Positions 10,865 to 22,445 of a DNA stretch of 64,000 nt are shown in pieces (within the stretch, counting starts at the first letter, position 1; every line of letters starts with the position of its first letter). This DNA is from Trichobilharzia szidati (Eukaryota > Platyhelminthes > Trematoda > Strigeidida > Schistosomatidae): positions 5,502,354-5,566,353 of the forward strand of contig OX235272.1 in NCBI GenBank assembly GCA_944472155.2, read 5' to 3'. Both the position numbers and the translations under genes were made by a program. Below the pieces are notes generated by a model. It ran no database searches. It was not told the DNA's origin and saw nothing but the letters and a program-made list of their open reading frames with translations.

Positions 10865-11455
10865 CGTATTTAGGTTATCGAAGTTCGGGAAAGCAAGGCA
10901 AGCTTTCATTACTCTCAAGTCTGTATGGAGATTAACACTCAGCACTCAGTATGAAAAATAATATCCCGATTTCCGACTCCAATGTGAAGTCAGTGCTACT
11001 CACTATATGGATCAGAGACTTGGCCAGCGCGTCACGAAGGCCACTTCGAACAAACTACACACCTTCATCGACAGCTGTCTTCGCTCAACACTTCACTCAA
11101 GATCAGATGGCCGGCCAGCAAGGATCAGCAACACGGATCTCTGGGAGCGAACCAACCCAGCAGGAACCAATTGTGCGACAAATATGCAGGAAGAAATGGA
11201 GGTGGATTGGTGGCCATACTCTGGAAAAACAAACCATCAAGTGAGATCACACGTCAAGCCATCGCTCGAGTGGAACCCGAATGGGAAGCGGCGAGTTGAT
11301 CGTCATTGTAAGGGTGACATGGAGGAGGTTATGTAGAGAGTAGATGAAGGCGTGTGGGCAGACGTGAAGCCAGGTGAAAATGTTGGCGGAGAACCGAAGT
11401 CAATGGTGAGGTGTGGCTGAAGCCCTAAGTTCCTCTAGGAACTAAAGGAAACATA
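10865..11455 (+). mobile_element. RTE-like retrotransposon 3' fragment
   Basis: Plus strand: GKQGKLSLLSSL, FDSNVKSVLLT-type sequence, TSNKLHTFIDSCLRSTL, SDGRPARISNTDLWERTNPAGTN, MEVDWWPYSGK and a PSLEWNPNGKRRVDRHCKGDMEEVM block (to 11336). It ends with the tail aggaaacataactaataata. Frames alternate, so it is dead. Confidence 0.8.
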
Positions 11456-11479
11456 ACTAATAATATATCATGACAAGAA

Positions 11480-11757
11480 TGTTACTGTGGACAGGGTAAG
11501 GCGGTGCGAGTATATGTAGAGCTTCCGCGAAAGCAGAGGTTCTGTTTCAGTCAGCCAGTGATTCGGCTATGTATAAATACGGTATTCGAAGCCCTTGAAT
11601 GCAATTGTGAGCCAGTGCTAGGTATTCAGGGTTGATAAACTAATTGAGGATTGAACTACAAGCCCTTTACTTTTCTTCACTCGGTAATCAAATCCGAATT
11701 CCAAATTCAGTCTGTGTTTTCTGATCGCCACCCAGTCAGCCCCTCATAGATTACATC
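11480..11757 (+). repeat. Candidate solo LTR
   Basis: A 278-bp stretch beginning TGTTACTG and ending GATTACA, with a TATAAATA box at about 11571. This is the TG...CA shape of an LTR. I see no clear target duplication and no second copy in the window. It could equally be a fragment of unrelated DNA. Bases 11757-12288 hold no recognisable element. Confidence 0.3.
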
Positions 11758-12288
11758 TCAAATTAGGTGGTAGATAGTGTACAGCATCTGACATGTTTTA
11801 TGAATTATATGTTGAATGTAAGCACGATTGGAGAGATCTTGAAAATGCTTCGTCTGAAAGGAAACTTTTACAATGCTACACAGTCCCCTTCGGCTGTAAA
11901 TTATTTGTCTGGTTATAGTGTCAAATTCTTACATTTCGTGTCAGCGATGTCGCGATTACACCTTACTTTCTCCACAGTTTATGAAATTCAACAGGATAGT
12001 AACTGTACAATGATTCTTCTGACGCATTTCATGCCACTCTTTGAATTCTGTAATTTCTCTATCCCTCTTTTGACCCAGGTAATTAGAAACCTTAGCCAAC
12101 CGCCTTTACTAATATGAGGTGTGAGGTTTACGTTTCAACTACTATTTTTCCGCATAATGTGGCTTTCATTAGATGGAATTATATAAAATTTCGTCATATT
12201 TCGTCTTAGCAATGTGCCACAGACTGTCCATCCCGATTATTTCTCTCACTCCCAGAGGTTAGTTTGGTTTAATTTAAGTTTATATTGT

Positions 12289-12785
12289 NNNNNNNNNNNN
12301 NNNNNNNNNNNNNNNNNNNNNNNNNNNNNNNNNNNNNNNNNNNNNNNNNNNNNNNNNNNNNNNNNNNNNNNNNNNNNNNNNNNNNNNNNNNNNNNNNNNN
12401 NNNNNNNNNNNNNNNNNNNNNNNNNNNNNNNNNNNNNNNNNNNNNNNNNNNNNNNNNNNNNNNNNNNNNNNNNNNNNNNNNNNNNNNNNNNNNNNNNNNN
12501 NNNNNNNNNNNNNNNNNNNNNNNNNNNNNNNNNNNNNNNNNNNNNNNNNNNNNNNNNNNNNNNNNNNNNNNNNNNNNNNNNNNNNNNNNNNNNNNNNNNN
12601 NNNNNNNNNNNNNNNNNNNNNNNNNNNNNNNNNNNNNNNNNNNNNNNNNNNNNNNNNNNNNNNNNNNNNNNNNNNNNNNNNNNNNNNNNNNNNNNNNNNN
12701 NNNNNNNNNNNNNNNNNNNNNNNNNNNNNNNNNNNNNNNNNNNNNNNNNNNNNNNNNNNNNNNNNNNNNNNNNNNNNNNNNNNNN
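12289..12785. other. Assembly gap (N)
   Basis: 497 undetermined bases. Nothing can be said about their content or true length. Confidence 0.99.
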
Positions 12786-12884
12786 AGCTAAGAAAGCATA
12801 ATACTAGCAGTAATTAAAATTGATAATTTCATCTTGTAACAATTCTCATATGTTGAGAAATACGTATGGTGCATTGAAATTTTG

Positions 12885-13205
12885 TTTACAGGACTTTATC
12901 ATCAGTTGACATTGGCTAGAAAACCATTGGAAATCCTGGGAGTACTGAAAAGCTGTTTCGTCCTAGTTCGGGACTCTTCACAGTGATCACCCACTGGGGT
13001 TGAAACCTGGCTGGCCCTATTCAAGTTACACGGGTTCTTGTGAGAAGTTGTAACCAGCAGGGCACAGCAGGTCGGGTTTGAGGACAAATACTCGCCAACG
13101 ATGACAATGGATAGTGGTCGACCTATGCTATGCTACGCGAATCGGCAGAAGTTGAAATTCATGGGCTGGCCGTTGAGTCGAGTCCCCACAAACTAAAAAC
13201 TTGAA
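12885..13205. repeat. SINE family A, head-to-head pair
   Basis: Left half (12885-13035) is minus-strand: 3' end, then a ribozyme-like centre (RC: TGAAGAGTCCCGAACTAGGA, then CGAAACAGC) and tRNA-like box. Right half (13040-13205) is the 5' head in plus orientation (gagaagttgtaaccagcagggcacagcaggtcggg...gaagttgaaattcatgggctggcc). The two diverge from a shared centre. Bases 13210-13650 show nothing recognisable. Confidence 0.65.
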
Positions 13206-13654
13206 AATTTCGTTTCATTGATGCCTCATAATTCAACTAAACAGAAGCTCTTCTAGATGACTTACAGAGTTCGAGATCAGTGCCAGCAGTAAGTCAGGAT
13301 GAACACCTGGTTCGCATTGTTGTCAAACATTTTGAACTCCATTAGTAAAGTGTTTGATTGGTGAAATTTTTTTATCTGAACTAAATAATTTAATTGCAAA
13401 TCTTCGATTTTCTTCCTAGACAAAATCTTCAACATGAATTGTGTTCGATTTCTACATGAGATTAACAACCAACTCGTTTGATGATCCTGAACGGGATTGT
13501 TTGTAACTTGTGTCTTCTCCACCCTCTTATTTTCTTTTATACGTATTGATTATTTTGTTGACAAAACTGCTTCAGTACATCTGACGATTGTAGATACATC
13601 TGAGTAGCAGGCTTATTATTGATCTCCTGACATCCTTTATTTGAGATTTGCATC

Positions 13655-13760
13655 ATTTTTGTAAAATTGATTTCCATGGTTTTCTATCGATGTGCCCTTT
13701 GACAGCTAGTTTATATGTTCGTCGATGCAAAGACCAAGAGAACGTCCACTCCAGTTTGTC
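13655..13760 (-). pseudogene. PLE second-type GIY-YIG fragment
   Basis: About 100 bp whose minus strand resembles the GQSGRPLRLRIHDHKLAVK region of the element at 46.9 kb (here RQTGVDVLLVFASTNI...). At DNA level gacagctag, then cgt.gat.c.aagac, are shared. It is too short to say more. Confidence 0.45.
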
Positions 13761-13799
13761 TTATGCATAGAGTTGGTTTTGAAAACAAAACAAGTACTT

Positions 13800-13840
13800 C
13801 AGCGAAAAGCCTTTTTTCGGTGAACTCATTCACCGAGCTG
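13800..13840 (-). ncRNA. Hammerhead-like ribozyme (PLE end relic)
   Basis: Minus strand: CAGC, TC, then a perfect six-pair hairpin GGTGAA-TGAG-TTCACC, GAAA, stem III AAAA-GGC-TTTT, C, GCTG. Stems I, II and III all pair. The CUGANGA box is not intact (TCGGTGA overlaps the hairpin), so it may fold without cutting. It lies beside the PLE fragment at 13655. Confidence 0.45.
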
Positions 13841-14039
13841 TACAACGGCACGTTTTTCACATTAGAGGATAATAACAAAAGCGATTTGTCGTAACCAAAG
13901 TTATCAAAATTAGTCATGGCTTAAGAGGAGTTGATCAAGTGCACTAGAGTTACGTAAAAAGATAATTTAATGAGTGAATTGTAATCAAGGTACACATATG
14001 AACGAAAGGAAATACAATATTCGTTTTAGAGAGTTATAA

Positions 14040-15565
14040 GAATAATAATCACTTTATTCCAAACAGTAATAATTATACAGAATGGAATTTTCGGCCTTTT
14101 TTATATATATTGCAACAATTTAGCTTGTAGCAGTAAATAATTCCCCAAAATTACTGACCACAGCATTCATTGACGAACATTGGATGCTGACCCTCACTGT
14201 TTAAGTCGACTTGTTTATCTGAAGGCTTCCGGTCAAGCATCCACGCCATTTGGTACTCCGTTGTTTGTTCAATGAAAGCTATGCCTGCATTTTGATGAGA
14301 TATGATTCAGACTTGAGTTTCGCAGTTGAGTGCTTCAAGACTGTCACATTCGTGCACTATCCCTAGCTAGCTAAGCAATTATCTCGCACTCCGATTTGAT
14401 CCCGAAATATATCTCGTAATTTGGACGGTCAATTCTTGTGTTTTGCTTTGCCTTTGGTCTACGCGGAACGAATACTATAGAAGTTGTGGGTATTAGATCT
14501 TGCGTTAGTATACTTCGTACTATCCGTGAACGTCAATACCGTTAGCCTCTAAAAGCTCCTTTTATAAATATGTACACACATAAAATTTAAAATAGTAATA
14601 ATAACAATATTAATAATAATGAAACCACCACTATAAACAGAATGTTTGTGGAAACATAATGGAGTATAAGTAGATAGTATCATAGATAATACATGTAATA
14701 ATAATACTAATAATCTTCGCTTATACTTTGCAGTTCAGATTATTGATTTAAAAAGTTTATAAGTTCTTTTCTGACATCTGACTCTCTCTTCACACACAAC
14801 CAACCGTGCTATGGTGGCATGGTAGAATTTTTATATTTAGTAGCTGTACGACCGTAAATTCTTATGAAGTTTCTTCTGGTTTCACCCCGAAGATATACAA
14901 GGCAAAAGTTGAGAAATAAGAGGATACTGACAAGATTCATTTAGCCAAATGCTTGCAGGATTTGGAGTACCTACTGGCAATATTGTCAGTTAGTTGAGTC
15001 AAATGCACACACCACTAATCTTACTAACGGCCTTCACTGTTCTACACAATACCATATAGTATTTTTTGAGAAGTCCAGGGAAGAATAAGTGGGGAGAGCA
15101 ATTAAGGAGAATGGGCAGAATACACAAATTAATAAATTGTAAGAGAAGAGGTTGAGTTATACCAGTAAAAAGTCTCAATTTCTTCACGTAATAAGTCAAA
15201 CGAAAGATTTGCTTAGAAATCAACAGGATATGAGAAGACCAACAGAGGAGATTCGAAGAGAAACTGATGCCAAGATGATAGATATTCAATTTAATCCCTG
15301 TTATCACTATGCCTTCACTATTACAGGAATCATGAGACTGAATTAGTCAGTCCACGCAAGTTTTTTTTCCATCTGAAACTAAAATCAACAATATGACATT
15401 CGGATGGATTTAGTTTAAGACCATTCAGGTGAAAGCGCTTGTTAAATTCAGACGAGAATCTATTCAAATAAGAAAAAACCAATTCAGAAACTACTGGAAT
15501 AGAAATGGTTAGATCGTCGGCACATATAATGACGTTAGCTGTTGAGTTGAAAAAAAAACAAATTT
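14040..15565 (-). mobile_element. CR1-like non-LTR retrotransposon remnant
   Basis: The minus-strand tail is at about 14040 (aataataatcactttattccaaacag, shared with copies at 53.4 and 62.4 kb). At 14790-14900 the strand encodes a worn FRRIYGRTATKYKNSTMPP block. At 14999-15307 it encodes LRLFTGITQPLLLQFINLCILPILLNCSPHLFFPGLLKKYY...VSKISGVCI, the end of a CR1/Jockey-type RT ORF. Bases 14160-14560 look inserted and are unlike the other CR1 copies. Stops and shifts are frequent. Confidence 0.65.
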
Positions 15566-15567
15566 GA

Positions 15568-15905
15568 GTTCAAGTATTGGTTTGTAGGGATTTGATTGAC
15601 TAGTTACAGGATTTCATCATGAGCTGAAATCAATTAGAGAACCATTGGAAAGCCTCCTGGGAGTACTGGACAGCTGTTTCGTCAGCCTAGTTTGGGCTCT
15701 CCATCAGTACACACCCACCAGGATTCGAACCCAGGGCCTTCTAGTTACAAGGCCAGTTATCTCGTAGACCATCAAGCCACTGAGACCCGATCCAATAACT
15801 AGTCCATGAACGCCAATGTCTTCGGCGAGTACTTTTCCTCACACCCGACCTGCTGGAGTCTACTGATCACGACTTCCCACTAGAACCCAGGTAATTCGTG
15901 TTATC
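15568..15905 (-). repeat. SINE family A, near full length
   Basis: Minus-strand copy. The 3' tail (RC of caaatccctacaaaccaatacttgaa) is at 15570-15595, the ribozyme-like centre at 15658-15715 (RC: GTACTG, ATGGAGA, ..., GACGAAACAGCTGTC, CAGTAC), the B-box-like GGTTCGAATCC at about 15725, and the 5' head at 15880-15905. It sits next to the CR1 remnant and may have inserted into it. Confidence 0.8.
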
Positions 15906-16194
15906 AGAAAGCAGTAAGATTGTCACTTTGATAATAGAATTATAGTATGAGGCTTTTGATGCCATAATTAAGTGTTCTATCCATATGAGTTTAATATTTG
16001 AATATTTAAGTTTTCAGCTTGCTTATTCCATTCCGCTTGCACAAGACATCAAAAAATGCAATTGTATTCTCTCATTCTACTTTTATTATGAACTTAGTGT
16101 AACCGCAAACATTTTTGACTGACTTGTGAGCGTCTTTATAGTTCCTTTTTCTAATAACACTATGAGTATATCGTCCACCGAACTTGCCCAAAAC

Positions 16195-16505
16195 TGTCTT
16201 TGATTATTTAATAATAATGACGACAATAAGAGGTTTTAATCCAAACAGAACATTTCATACAATATTTCGTCTAATTTTCGTAAAAAAGTTAACATAGTAG
16301 GAAGAGACGTTTCTCACAGTCCGACAAGAGGATACTTGTCGATTTCTTGCACAACTTCAAATGTCTATTTACAACACTATTAACAAGTTGGTTTAGCAAC
16401 ATCCCACTCGCCACACTGATAGCTTTTAGGGGCCTTTATAATGTAACAAAGTCTTTCTCAAGCATCCTTGTAAAGATTAAGGGGGAGCAATAAAAAAATA
16501 ATAGG
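16195..16505 (-). mobile_element. CR1-like remnant, left half
   Basis: AT-rich tail at 16200. The minus strand then reads a worn version of the CR1 C-terminal region (counterpart of VSRASGVLLNQIVSTTVDRH in the 62.6-63.1 kb copy, here at 16330-16430). It is split from its right half at 17230 by an RTE insertion. Bases 15905-16195 show nothing recognisable. Confidence 0.65.
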
Positions 16506-16518
16506 TAGAATGCTGTGA

Positions 16519-17216
16519 TAAGACGGAGGTGATGAAGATAACCAACCAACAGCAACAACAACCTGCACCAATCACCGTCAACGGGAGAGGTTTAACAGAG
16601 GTTGCCTCCTTCACTTATCTAGGAAGCACCGTTTCAACTACAGGACAATGGAACGGATGAAGATGTCGAAACTGACCAGAATTGGAAAGGCAAGATACGC
16701 CTTCATCAAAGTGAAACCAGTTCGGAAATCTTCTGGCACTCAGCCAGCATAAGGAACAAGATTCGCATTTTCAACACCAATGTCAAGTCGATTCTTCTAT
16801 ACGGGTCAGAAACTTGGCCAGTGTGTCACGAAAATGATTTCCAACAGCCTGTTGCAGACTTTCATCAACAGCTGCCCACTTCGCTGGTTCCGTACTGAAG
16901 ATCAGATGGCCGAGAAGAATAAGTAACAAGAAACTATGGGAAGAAACCAACCAAGAGTCGATTGCTCAACAAATATGTAAGAGAAAATGGAGATGGATTA
17001 GGCATACACTGAGGAGATAATATTGCGCACCAGGCCCCCTGAGTGGAATCCGAATTGGAAGCAAAGGTGACATGGAGGAGATCGTGTGAAGAGAAGATGA
17101 AAGATTGTGGGCAATTGTGGTCCAAGCTGAAGAGGATGGTAGAAGATAGGACAAAGTGGTGTTGTGTTGATGAAGCCCTATATTCCACGCAGAACTCAAG
17201 GGAATAATAATGATAA
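16519..17216 (+). mobile_element. RTE-like insertion inside CR1, with target duplication
   Basis: Plus-strand RTE 3' fragment: QPAPITVNGRGLTEVASFTYLGS-like start at 16560, NVKSILLYGSETW at about 16790, [16 protein letters not shown], then [21 protein letters not shown] at 16930-17010, ending with (AATAAT)n. It is flanked by tagaatgctgtga (16506-16518) and tagaatgctgcga (17217-17229), 12 of 13 identical. Confidence 0.85.
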
Positions 17217-17690
17217 TAGAATGCTGCGAGAGTTAACAAACTGTACAAGTAAAAACAGACTGAGGGATACCAGACTGTCTCTACTTCCTAAAGTATAATA
17301 TCAAACGAAATACCTTCCTGGAGACTCAAATTATGTAGAAAGACCAGAGGAAATACACAACTTAAGCTATTCAACATTCAATTTAGGTTCAACTTCATTG
17401 CCATTTATCATACAAGGATCATGGCAACGAATCTGCTCATGTAAATCACCTTTGTGTCTAAAAGTGAAATAATTAATCTGACATCCGTAGAGATTTAGGT
17501 AAAGACCATTCTACAAAGGGCCTTTGACTAATTTCTGATAAAAAGCTATTCATCGGGAATTAACTGCAGTGGAAACAGTCAAATTTATAGTTTCCAGTCT
17601 TTGCATGATATAGTCTCAACAACCAATTCTCATTTGAATGGTCTTACAAGTGTATCGTATATTTTCTACGAAAATCATCTTTAGATCCGG
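17217..17690 (-). mobile_element. CR1-like remnant, right half
   Basis: Minus strand matches the CR1 copy at 63.3-63.6 kb: cacctttgtgtctaaaagtgaaataatt...ctgacatccgtagagatttaggtaaagaccatt corresponds to the FTFRCKHDLHELV...QVINF..NPSK region. It continues the half at 16195 across the RTE insertion. Bases 17690-18390 show nothing recognisable. Confidence 0.6.
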
Positions 17691-18393
17691 CAGTGACTAC
17701 TCATACTAGTTAGTAGTATATATATCATCATGAAAATACGATAAGCCATCTCATCCAAAGTTTCCTGCTTCAAACTGTGACAATATGCATTATTCCACCC
17801 ATATAATCACTCCTGATTAGCATTTCCAGAAGACAGTGTCATACACTGATTTGGTATTCAATCAAAATCAGGTCACACTGTAGTAGCACAATTCATTTCA
17901 GTTATTATTCTATATCCTTAAAATTTACATAAATAAATCCAAGTAACCCACATACCGCTTATTCGCCTTTTTCCTGTCTCTTAAACATGATATTTCATTC
18001 ATATTTCACGTTAAATTCAAACTGACAAAAATCTTATTTTATTTTAGTGGGTAGTATGTTAACAGGATGTCGGTATAGCAACATATTTGTTTACATATAT
18101 TTATGTATATCATAATTTATATTCATATTGAACATCGAATGCAACCTTTAAAACAGAACAAAGCCACTACAAAAATTTTTCATGCTTGCATGACCTTAAA
18201 TTTTGTGATTTCTGTTGTGAAATAGTTCAGTTTAGAAATAATAATCATAATAGTAATTAAAAACTATTAATTAATTAATTACGCCTTTTGGAAACGAAAG
18301 AACTTTAATTTACGTTTAAATATTTGAAACTGAACACATATTTTGTGTTTAAATGATACAGAAAATAGTGGATTTTTCAAAAGAATGGTTGCT

Positions 18394-18437
18394 GAACAAA
18401 GAATATTCTTTTAGATAACTTGCTCTTCATCAAGTTC
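18394..18437 (-). ncRNA. Hammerhead-like ribozyme, decayed
   Basis: Stem I GAAC/GTTC is perfect and stem III AAGAATATTCTT is palindromic. The core box is TTGATGA (first C changed) and the GAAA box is TAAA, so self-cleavage is unlikely. Confidence 0.5.
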
Positions 18438-19040
18438 CACATAAAAGTAAATGAATTAGTATCACTAACAAAATTATTGTTGTTTGAATAACATAAAATC
18501 AATAATAATAATAATGTCAATGGATTACAGTTCGATAGCATGAACATAACACTATACAGTGAATATTAGAGAAATTAGGAAAGATAATAGTACAAATCCA
18601 TGAATCTATAGTATCTACTGAAGGTCGGCCAGGACAGTAGTAGTGGCTGACTGGACTTGCTTCTTTTGTATAGAAAGCACTGGTTGTCTGAGACGAAACG
18701 CGATAGCCTCTGTTGTTTGGAGTACGCAGTATCTGGATGTTTTTGGCAGTTCATTTGATACCCAGTAGATGATGGGGAGGGATTCTTCAATGCAGGCTGG
18801 CTTTGTGGCCGGTTCGGACCAGATGTTCTAATATCGAACAATGACGCCTTTACCTATCCATACTGGGAGATGTTCTCTGGCACGAAAAATCCAGTTCCTA
18901 GAGAAGCGGTCAATATATCTCACTCCACAAGCTCGGTTGAGTTAGTAGATACAGTTGGAAGTGGCTAGTCTAGGTATTTCATCTTTCAATTGGGAAATCA
19001 TCATCGGTCGTTTAGAAAATATGACTTGAAGTTTAACAGC
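18394..19040 (-). pseudogene. PLE 3' part with terminal ribozyme, minus strand
   Basis: The minus strand reads PKDEIPRLATSNCIYQLNRACGVRYIDRFSRN (about 18980-18880), REHLPVWIGKG, then frame 18841-18575 covering NELPKTSRYCVLQTTEAIAFRLRQPVLSIQKKQVQS. It shares the trailer of the plus-strand copy at 9840-10690, so both are one subfamily. The glycine of YIG is D here. Stops are present. Confidence 0.7.
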
Positions 19041-19133
19041 ATTAAAAAACCTTTGAAGTGATATTCTTAAATTTTTCGCAATAATTCATGTAAAATTCCC
19101 ATTCAAACATTAATAGACAGAAGACCAGTAGCT

Positions 19134-19174
19134 CAACGAAGAGTCTCTTTTCGGTGAATTCATTTTCATAGCTG
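19134..19174 (-). ncRNA. Hammerhead-like ribozyme at PLE end
   Basis: CAGC pairs with GTTG (one G-U), 18-nt middle (TATGAAAATGAATTCACC), GAAA, stem III AAGAGACTCTT, C before the cut. Same class as 5348 and 54722. The CUGANGA box is altered. Bases 20035-20345 show nothing recognisable. Confidence 0.45.
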
Positions 19175-20035
19175 CACAATCGCAAATACATTTTGGTTGT
19201 TTTGTATGTGTGTGTACATTAAGTTTGTCAAACGAAAATAGAATTAGTAAGTTCAGATGAATTGGATGTTGATATAAGAGGATAGAAACAAAAGTGATGA
19301 GTTGTCACAAATGATTGTTGAAGAAAAGTTGCGTAATAACATGAATAGTTTGATGGAAGAGTTTTGCTCAAGGTGTACATGGAAACAAAATAACATACGG
19401 AATTACCCAAGAGTTTTAAGTAGTTAGAAAAATAAGCATACAAACAAAAGTCATTTCAAATCAAGCAAACAAGCAAGAGTTAAGTCAAATCAACAGAGTT
19501 GTTACCATGATAGTAGAAGTGGTTGAATAATTTTCTTTTGTATGCATAGTTCTGGTTCTTCCAACTGAATGGCTAGGGCTTCTGCAATGCAAAGAAGACG
19601 AAAACGTACTATCTTTGGCAGGTTGTTCTTTCCTTTGTAGATTACTCTGAAGCAGGAGGCATTTGTTGAGATGGAATGACCAGTGGTGACGAAATGTTCG
19701 ATTATTGAACTCCTTATATGGTCACTACTTCATTTCTCCAGTCACGCTGGATAGTGTTCTTTGACCCTTTTTGACAGGATGCACGTCGAGCAACCGATGT
19801 ACCTGTCACCACAGCAAAAGGTGAACTGATATATACACATAGCAGTGGTCGGGTGCGGGATCTTGTCCTTTGGGCTTCTGCAGAACAGTGGGCGACTGGA
19901 GAACACTACTCTCAATGTTGCCGCTAAGAAAGTGATTCTTAAAGAAGTGGAAATTCTCCTCCTAAGGCCGTCACTGAGTATTTTCGAACGCAGATTCAGA
20001 TTGTGACTACTGCAACAATTCATTTACGTAGGCTG
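19134..20035 (-). pseudogene. PLE C-terminal relic with terminal ribozyme, minus strand
   Basis: Frame 20023-19742 reads GLRRRISTSLRITFLAATLRVVFSSRPLF, SPKDKIPHPTTAMCIYQFTFCCGDRYIGCSTCILSKRVKEHYPA: the linker and GIY-YIG start with CIY, YIG and EHY boxes, 93 residues open. Worn C-terminal codons (ALAIQL, LCIQKK-like) run down to about 19520. The trailer ends in the ribozyme fold at 19134-19174. Confidence 0.7.
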
Positions 20036-20344
20036 ACACTCTCTAATAAGTATGTGGGCTTGTAATCGATTGCCTCAAAAATTATTAGAGCCTTTGATAA
20101 ATACTTAACCATAGATGTAATAAGTGAGAACAGTATTTCTATAACAAATTATCTGAAGTTTTTGCAGATAATGAAGATTACTCAGAATGTAAGAGAATTT
20201 TTTATAAAATGATACTACATTTAATTTATATATGTGAACGCTAAAATGTGTTGTGAATTTTAGGTGAAAGACTTTTAGAAATCGGATGCTCAGTACTAAA
20301 AATGAAAAGCTACGAGACTTGAAATTAAGACGAAAACAAATTTT

Positions 20345-20880
20345 GGGGTATTTCATCATGAGCTGACATCAGTTAGAGAACCATTGGAAGACCTGGGAGT
20401 ACTGAACAGCTGTTTCATCCTGGTTTGGGACTCTTCATCAGTATGCGCCCACCGCCAAGGTTGGAATCCAAGACCTTCTGGTCACAAGGTGAGCTCGTAG
20501 ACCATTAAGCCACTGGGACCTGACCCAATGACCCATGAATTCTAACTTCTGCCAATTCATGACATAGCGTGACCACTTTGCAATGTCTTCTTGAATGAGT
20601 TACTGCTTCATCTTCAACCTGGTGTACCCTACTGGTCGCGGCTTCCCACCAGAACCCCAGGTCACTGACTGAATAGGGCCAGTACAATATTCACAGGAGT
20701 ATAAAAAATTACAAGCGCCTTGGGGGTGGGTGCGTACTGATGAAGAGTCTAAAACTAGGCTACCGAAACAGCTGTCCAGTACTCCTAGGTTTTCCAGTGG
20801 TTCTCTAACTGATGTCAGCTCATGGTGAAATCCTCCATGCACTCAAACAAAATCCCTACAAAACCAATATTTGAAAATTT
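20345..20880. repeat. SINE family A, head-to-head pair
   Basis: Left copy 20345-20660 is minus-strand with its 5' head (RC: ctggtgggaagccgcgacca) at about 20650. Right copy about 20690-20880 is plus-strand and starts near the ribozyme centre. Its fold at 20734-20782 is the cleanest of the family: GTACTG paired with CAGTAC, core ATGAAGA, GAAA, ACAGCTGT as a palindromic stem III, C. Confidence 0.75.
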
Positions 20881-20884
20881 TGGG

Positions 20885-21125
20885 GTCACTAACTACACGC
20901 TGTCGGTGGCACAGCAGTAGAATGCTCACCGACCATACATGTGGTCCGGGGTTCGATCACCGGCCAACGCACTCCCAAGCCAGTAGTACGACTAGTAAAG
21001 AGGGAAGGTTGGGCATAAGACTAGCAACTTCATCCCGTAAAAATAAAACTCCACTGTTACAGAAAAACTTAACGCTTCTAACTTGAAGCCACCTATGTTC
21101 CACTGGGAACATAAAGGAATAAAAG
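20885..21125 (+). repeat. SINE family B, full length
   Basis: The tRNA-like head ctgtcggtggcacagcagta, with B box GGGGTTCGATCACC (about 20940-20955), is followed by the body gagggaaggttgggcataag and the 3' signature gttccactgggaacataaag. This is the most complete plus-strand copy. Bases 21125-21600 show no recognisable element. Confidence 0.85.
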
Positions 21126-21599
21126 AAGGTTCACACCCAACCTTCCTTTTTCTTAGGATTTACTAACGACTAAAAAGTAGGAGATGTTTTGGAGTGCATT
21201 GGCCGGAAGTCAAAACGCGGACCACGTATGTGTTTGTCAGACATTCTACGAATGAATTGCCGACTAGCTTCTTCTTATAATTATTTTTTCGAAATGCGTA
21301 GAGGAAATTAACTGCTCTCAGACCAGGAATCCATTAACCTCCACTGAACTCAAATATTATAATTATTAAGAAAAATTAAAAATATGAATACAAAAGTCAA
21401 ATATAACAGTATCTACGTCAGAGTCATTGTCATAATCTCACCAATTAAACCAACACTCAGTAATCTCTACCAATTTGGAATGTTTATCCATTATTTCAGT
21501 ATCACCTGGTGTATTTGGATGAATACGATTGCTAGCATTTCCTTCAACAATATCAGAATACATGGAATCCCAGAAATTTTCTCAAAACTATAAAAGTGT

Positions 21600-21780
21600 C
21601 CAGTGGTGGTCCAGTGGTAGATTGCTTGCCAGCTACGCATGTAACACGGGTTCGATTCCTGGCAGACTCGCATATAAGCCACCCCTAGATGATAGTTAGC
21701 CTAGTCAGAAAGAGGAAGGATTGAGCATGAGGTTAGTAACTCCAACCAGTAAAACAAAATACTATCGGTAGCGGAAGGAA
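21600..21780 (+). repeat. SINE family B, 3'-truncated
   Basis: Head cagtggtggtccagtggtag and B box GGGTTCGATTCC at 21650, body up to gtaaaacaaaata at 21765, then abrupt change into RTE sequence. The 3' signature is missing. Confidence 0.7.
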
Positions 21781-22445
21781 CCTGAAAGAAACAACCTCCT
21801 TTACCTACCCGGAAAGCATCGTTTCAACTAAAGGCGAACGGAAATGACGAGGAAATCAAAGCAAGAATCGGAAAAGCAAGACAAGCTTTCACTACTCTCA
21901 AGTCTGTGTGCAAGAGGTCAACAGCACTCAGCATCAAAAAGAAGATCCGAATTTTCAACTCCAATGTGAAGTCAGTGCTACTCACTATACGGATCAGAGA
22001 CTTGGCGCGTCACGAATAGCACTTCGAATAAACTAAAGACCTTCATCAACATGTTTCTTTGCTCAACACTTTGCTCAAGATCAGATGGCCGGCCAGAAAA
22101 GATCAGCAGTATTGAGGGATCTCTCGGAGCGAACCAACCAGGAACCGATTGTGAAACAAATAGGCAGGAAGAGATGGAGATGGATTGGCTGGCCATACTC
22201 TGAGGAAACCATCAAGTGACGTCACTAGACAATCCATTGCTCGAGTGGAACCCGACTGAATAGGAAGTGGCGAGTTGGTCGTCAGTGCAAGGGTGACTTG
22301 GAGGAGGTCATGTGAAGAGGAGATGCAAACGTGTTGGAAGACTTGAAGCCAGGTAAAAACTTAAGCAGAGAACCGAACGCAATGGAGACGCACGGCTGAA
22401 GCCCTGTGTTCCTCTAAGAATTAAAGGTAACAATAATAATAATCG
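21780..22445 (+). mobile_element. RTE-like retrotransposon 3' fragment
   Basis: Plus strand: NGRNLKETTSFTYP-type start (21785), RISKQESEKQDKLSLLSSL, KKIRIFNSNVKSVLL, LERTNQEPIVKQIGRKRWRWIGWPYSEET, then WNPTE.EVASWSSVQGWL... to the tail taaaggtaacaataataat. It is frameshifted and 5'-truncated. Bases 22445-23240 show nothing recognisable. Confidence 0.8.

Noticed and set aside
12214..12801. Long open frame of 195 codons
   Set aside because: It is almost entirely the N gap read as X.
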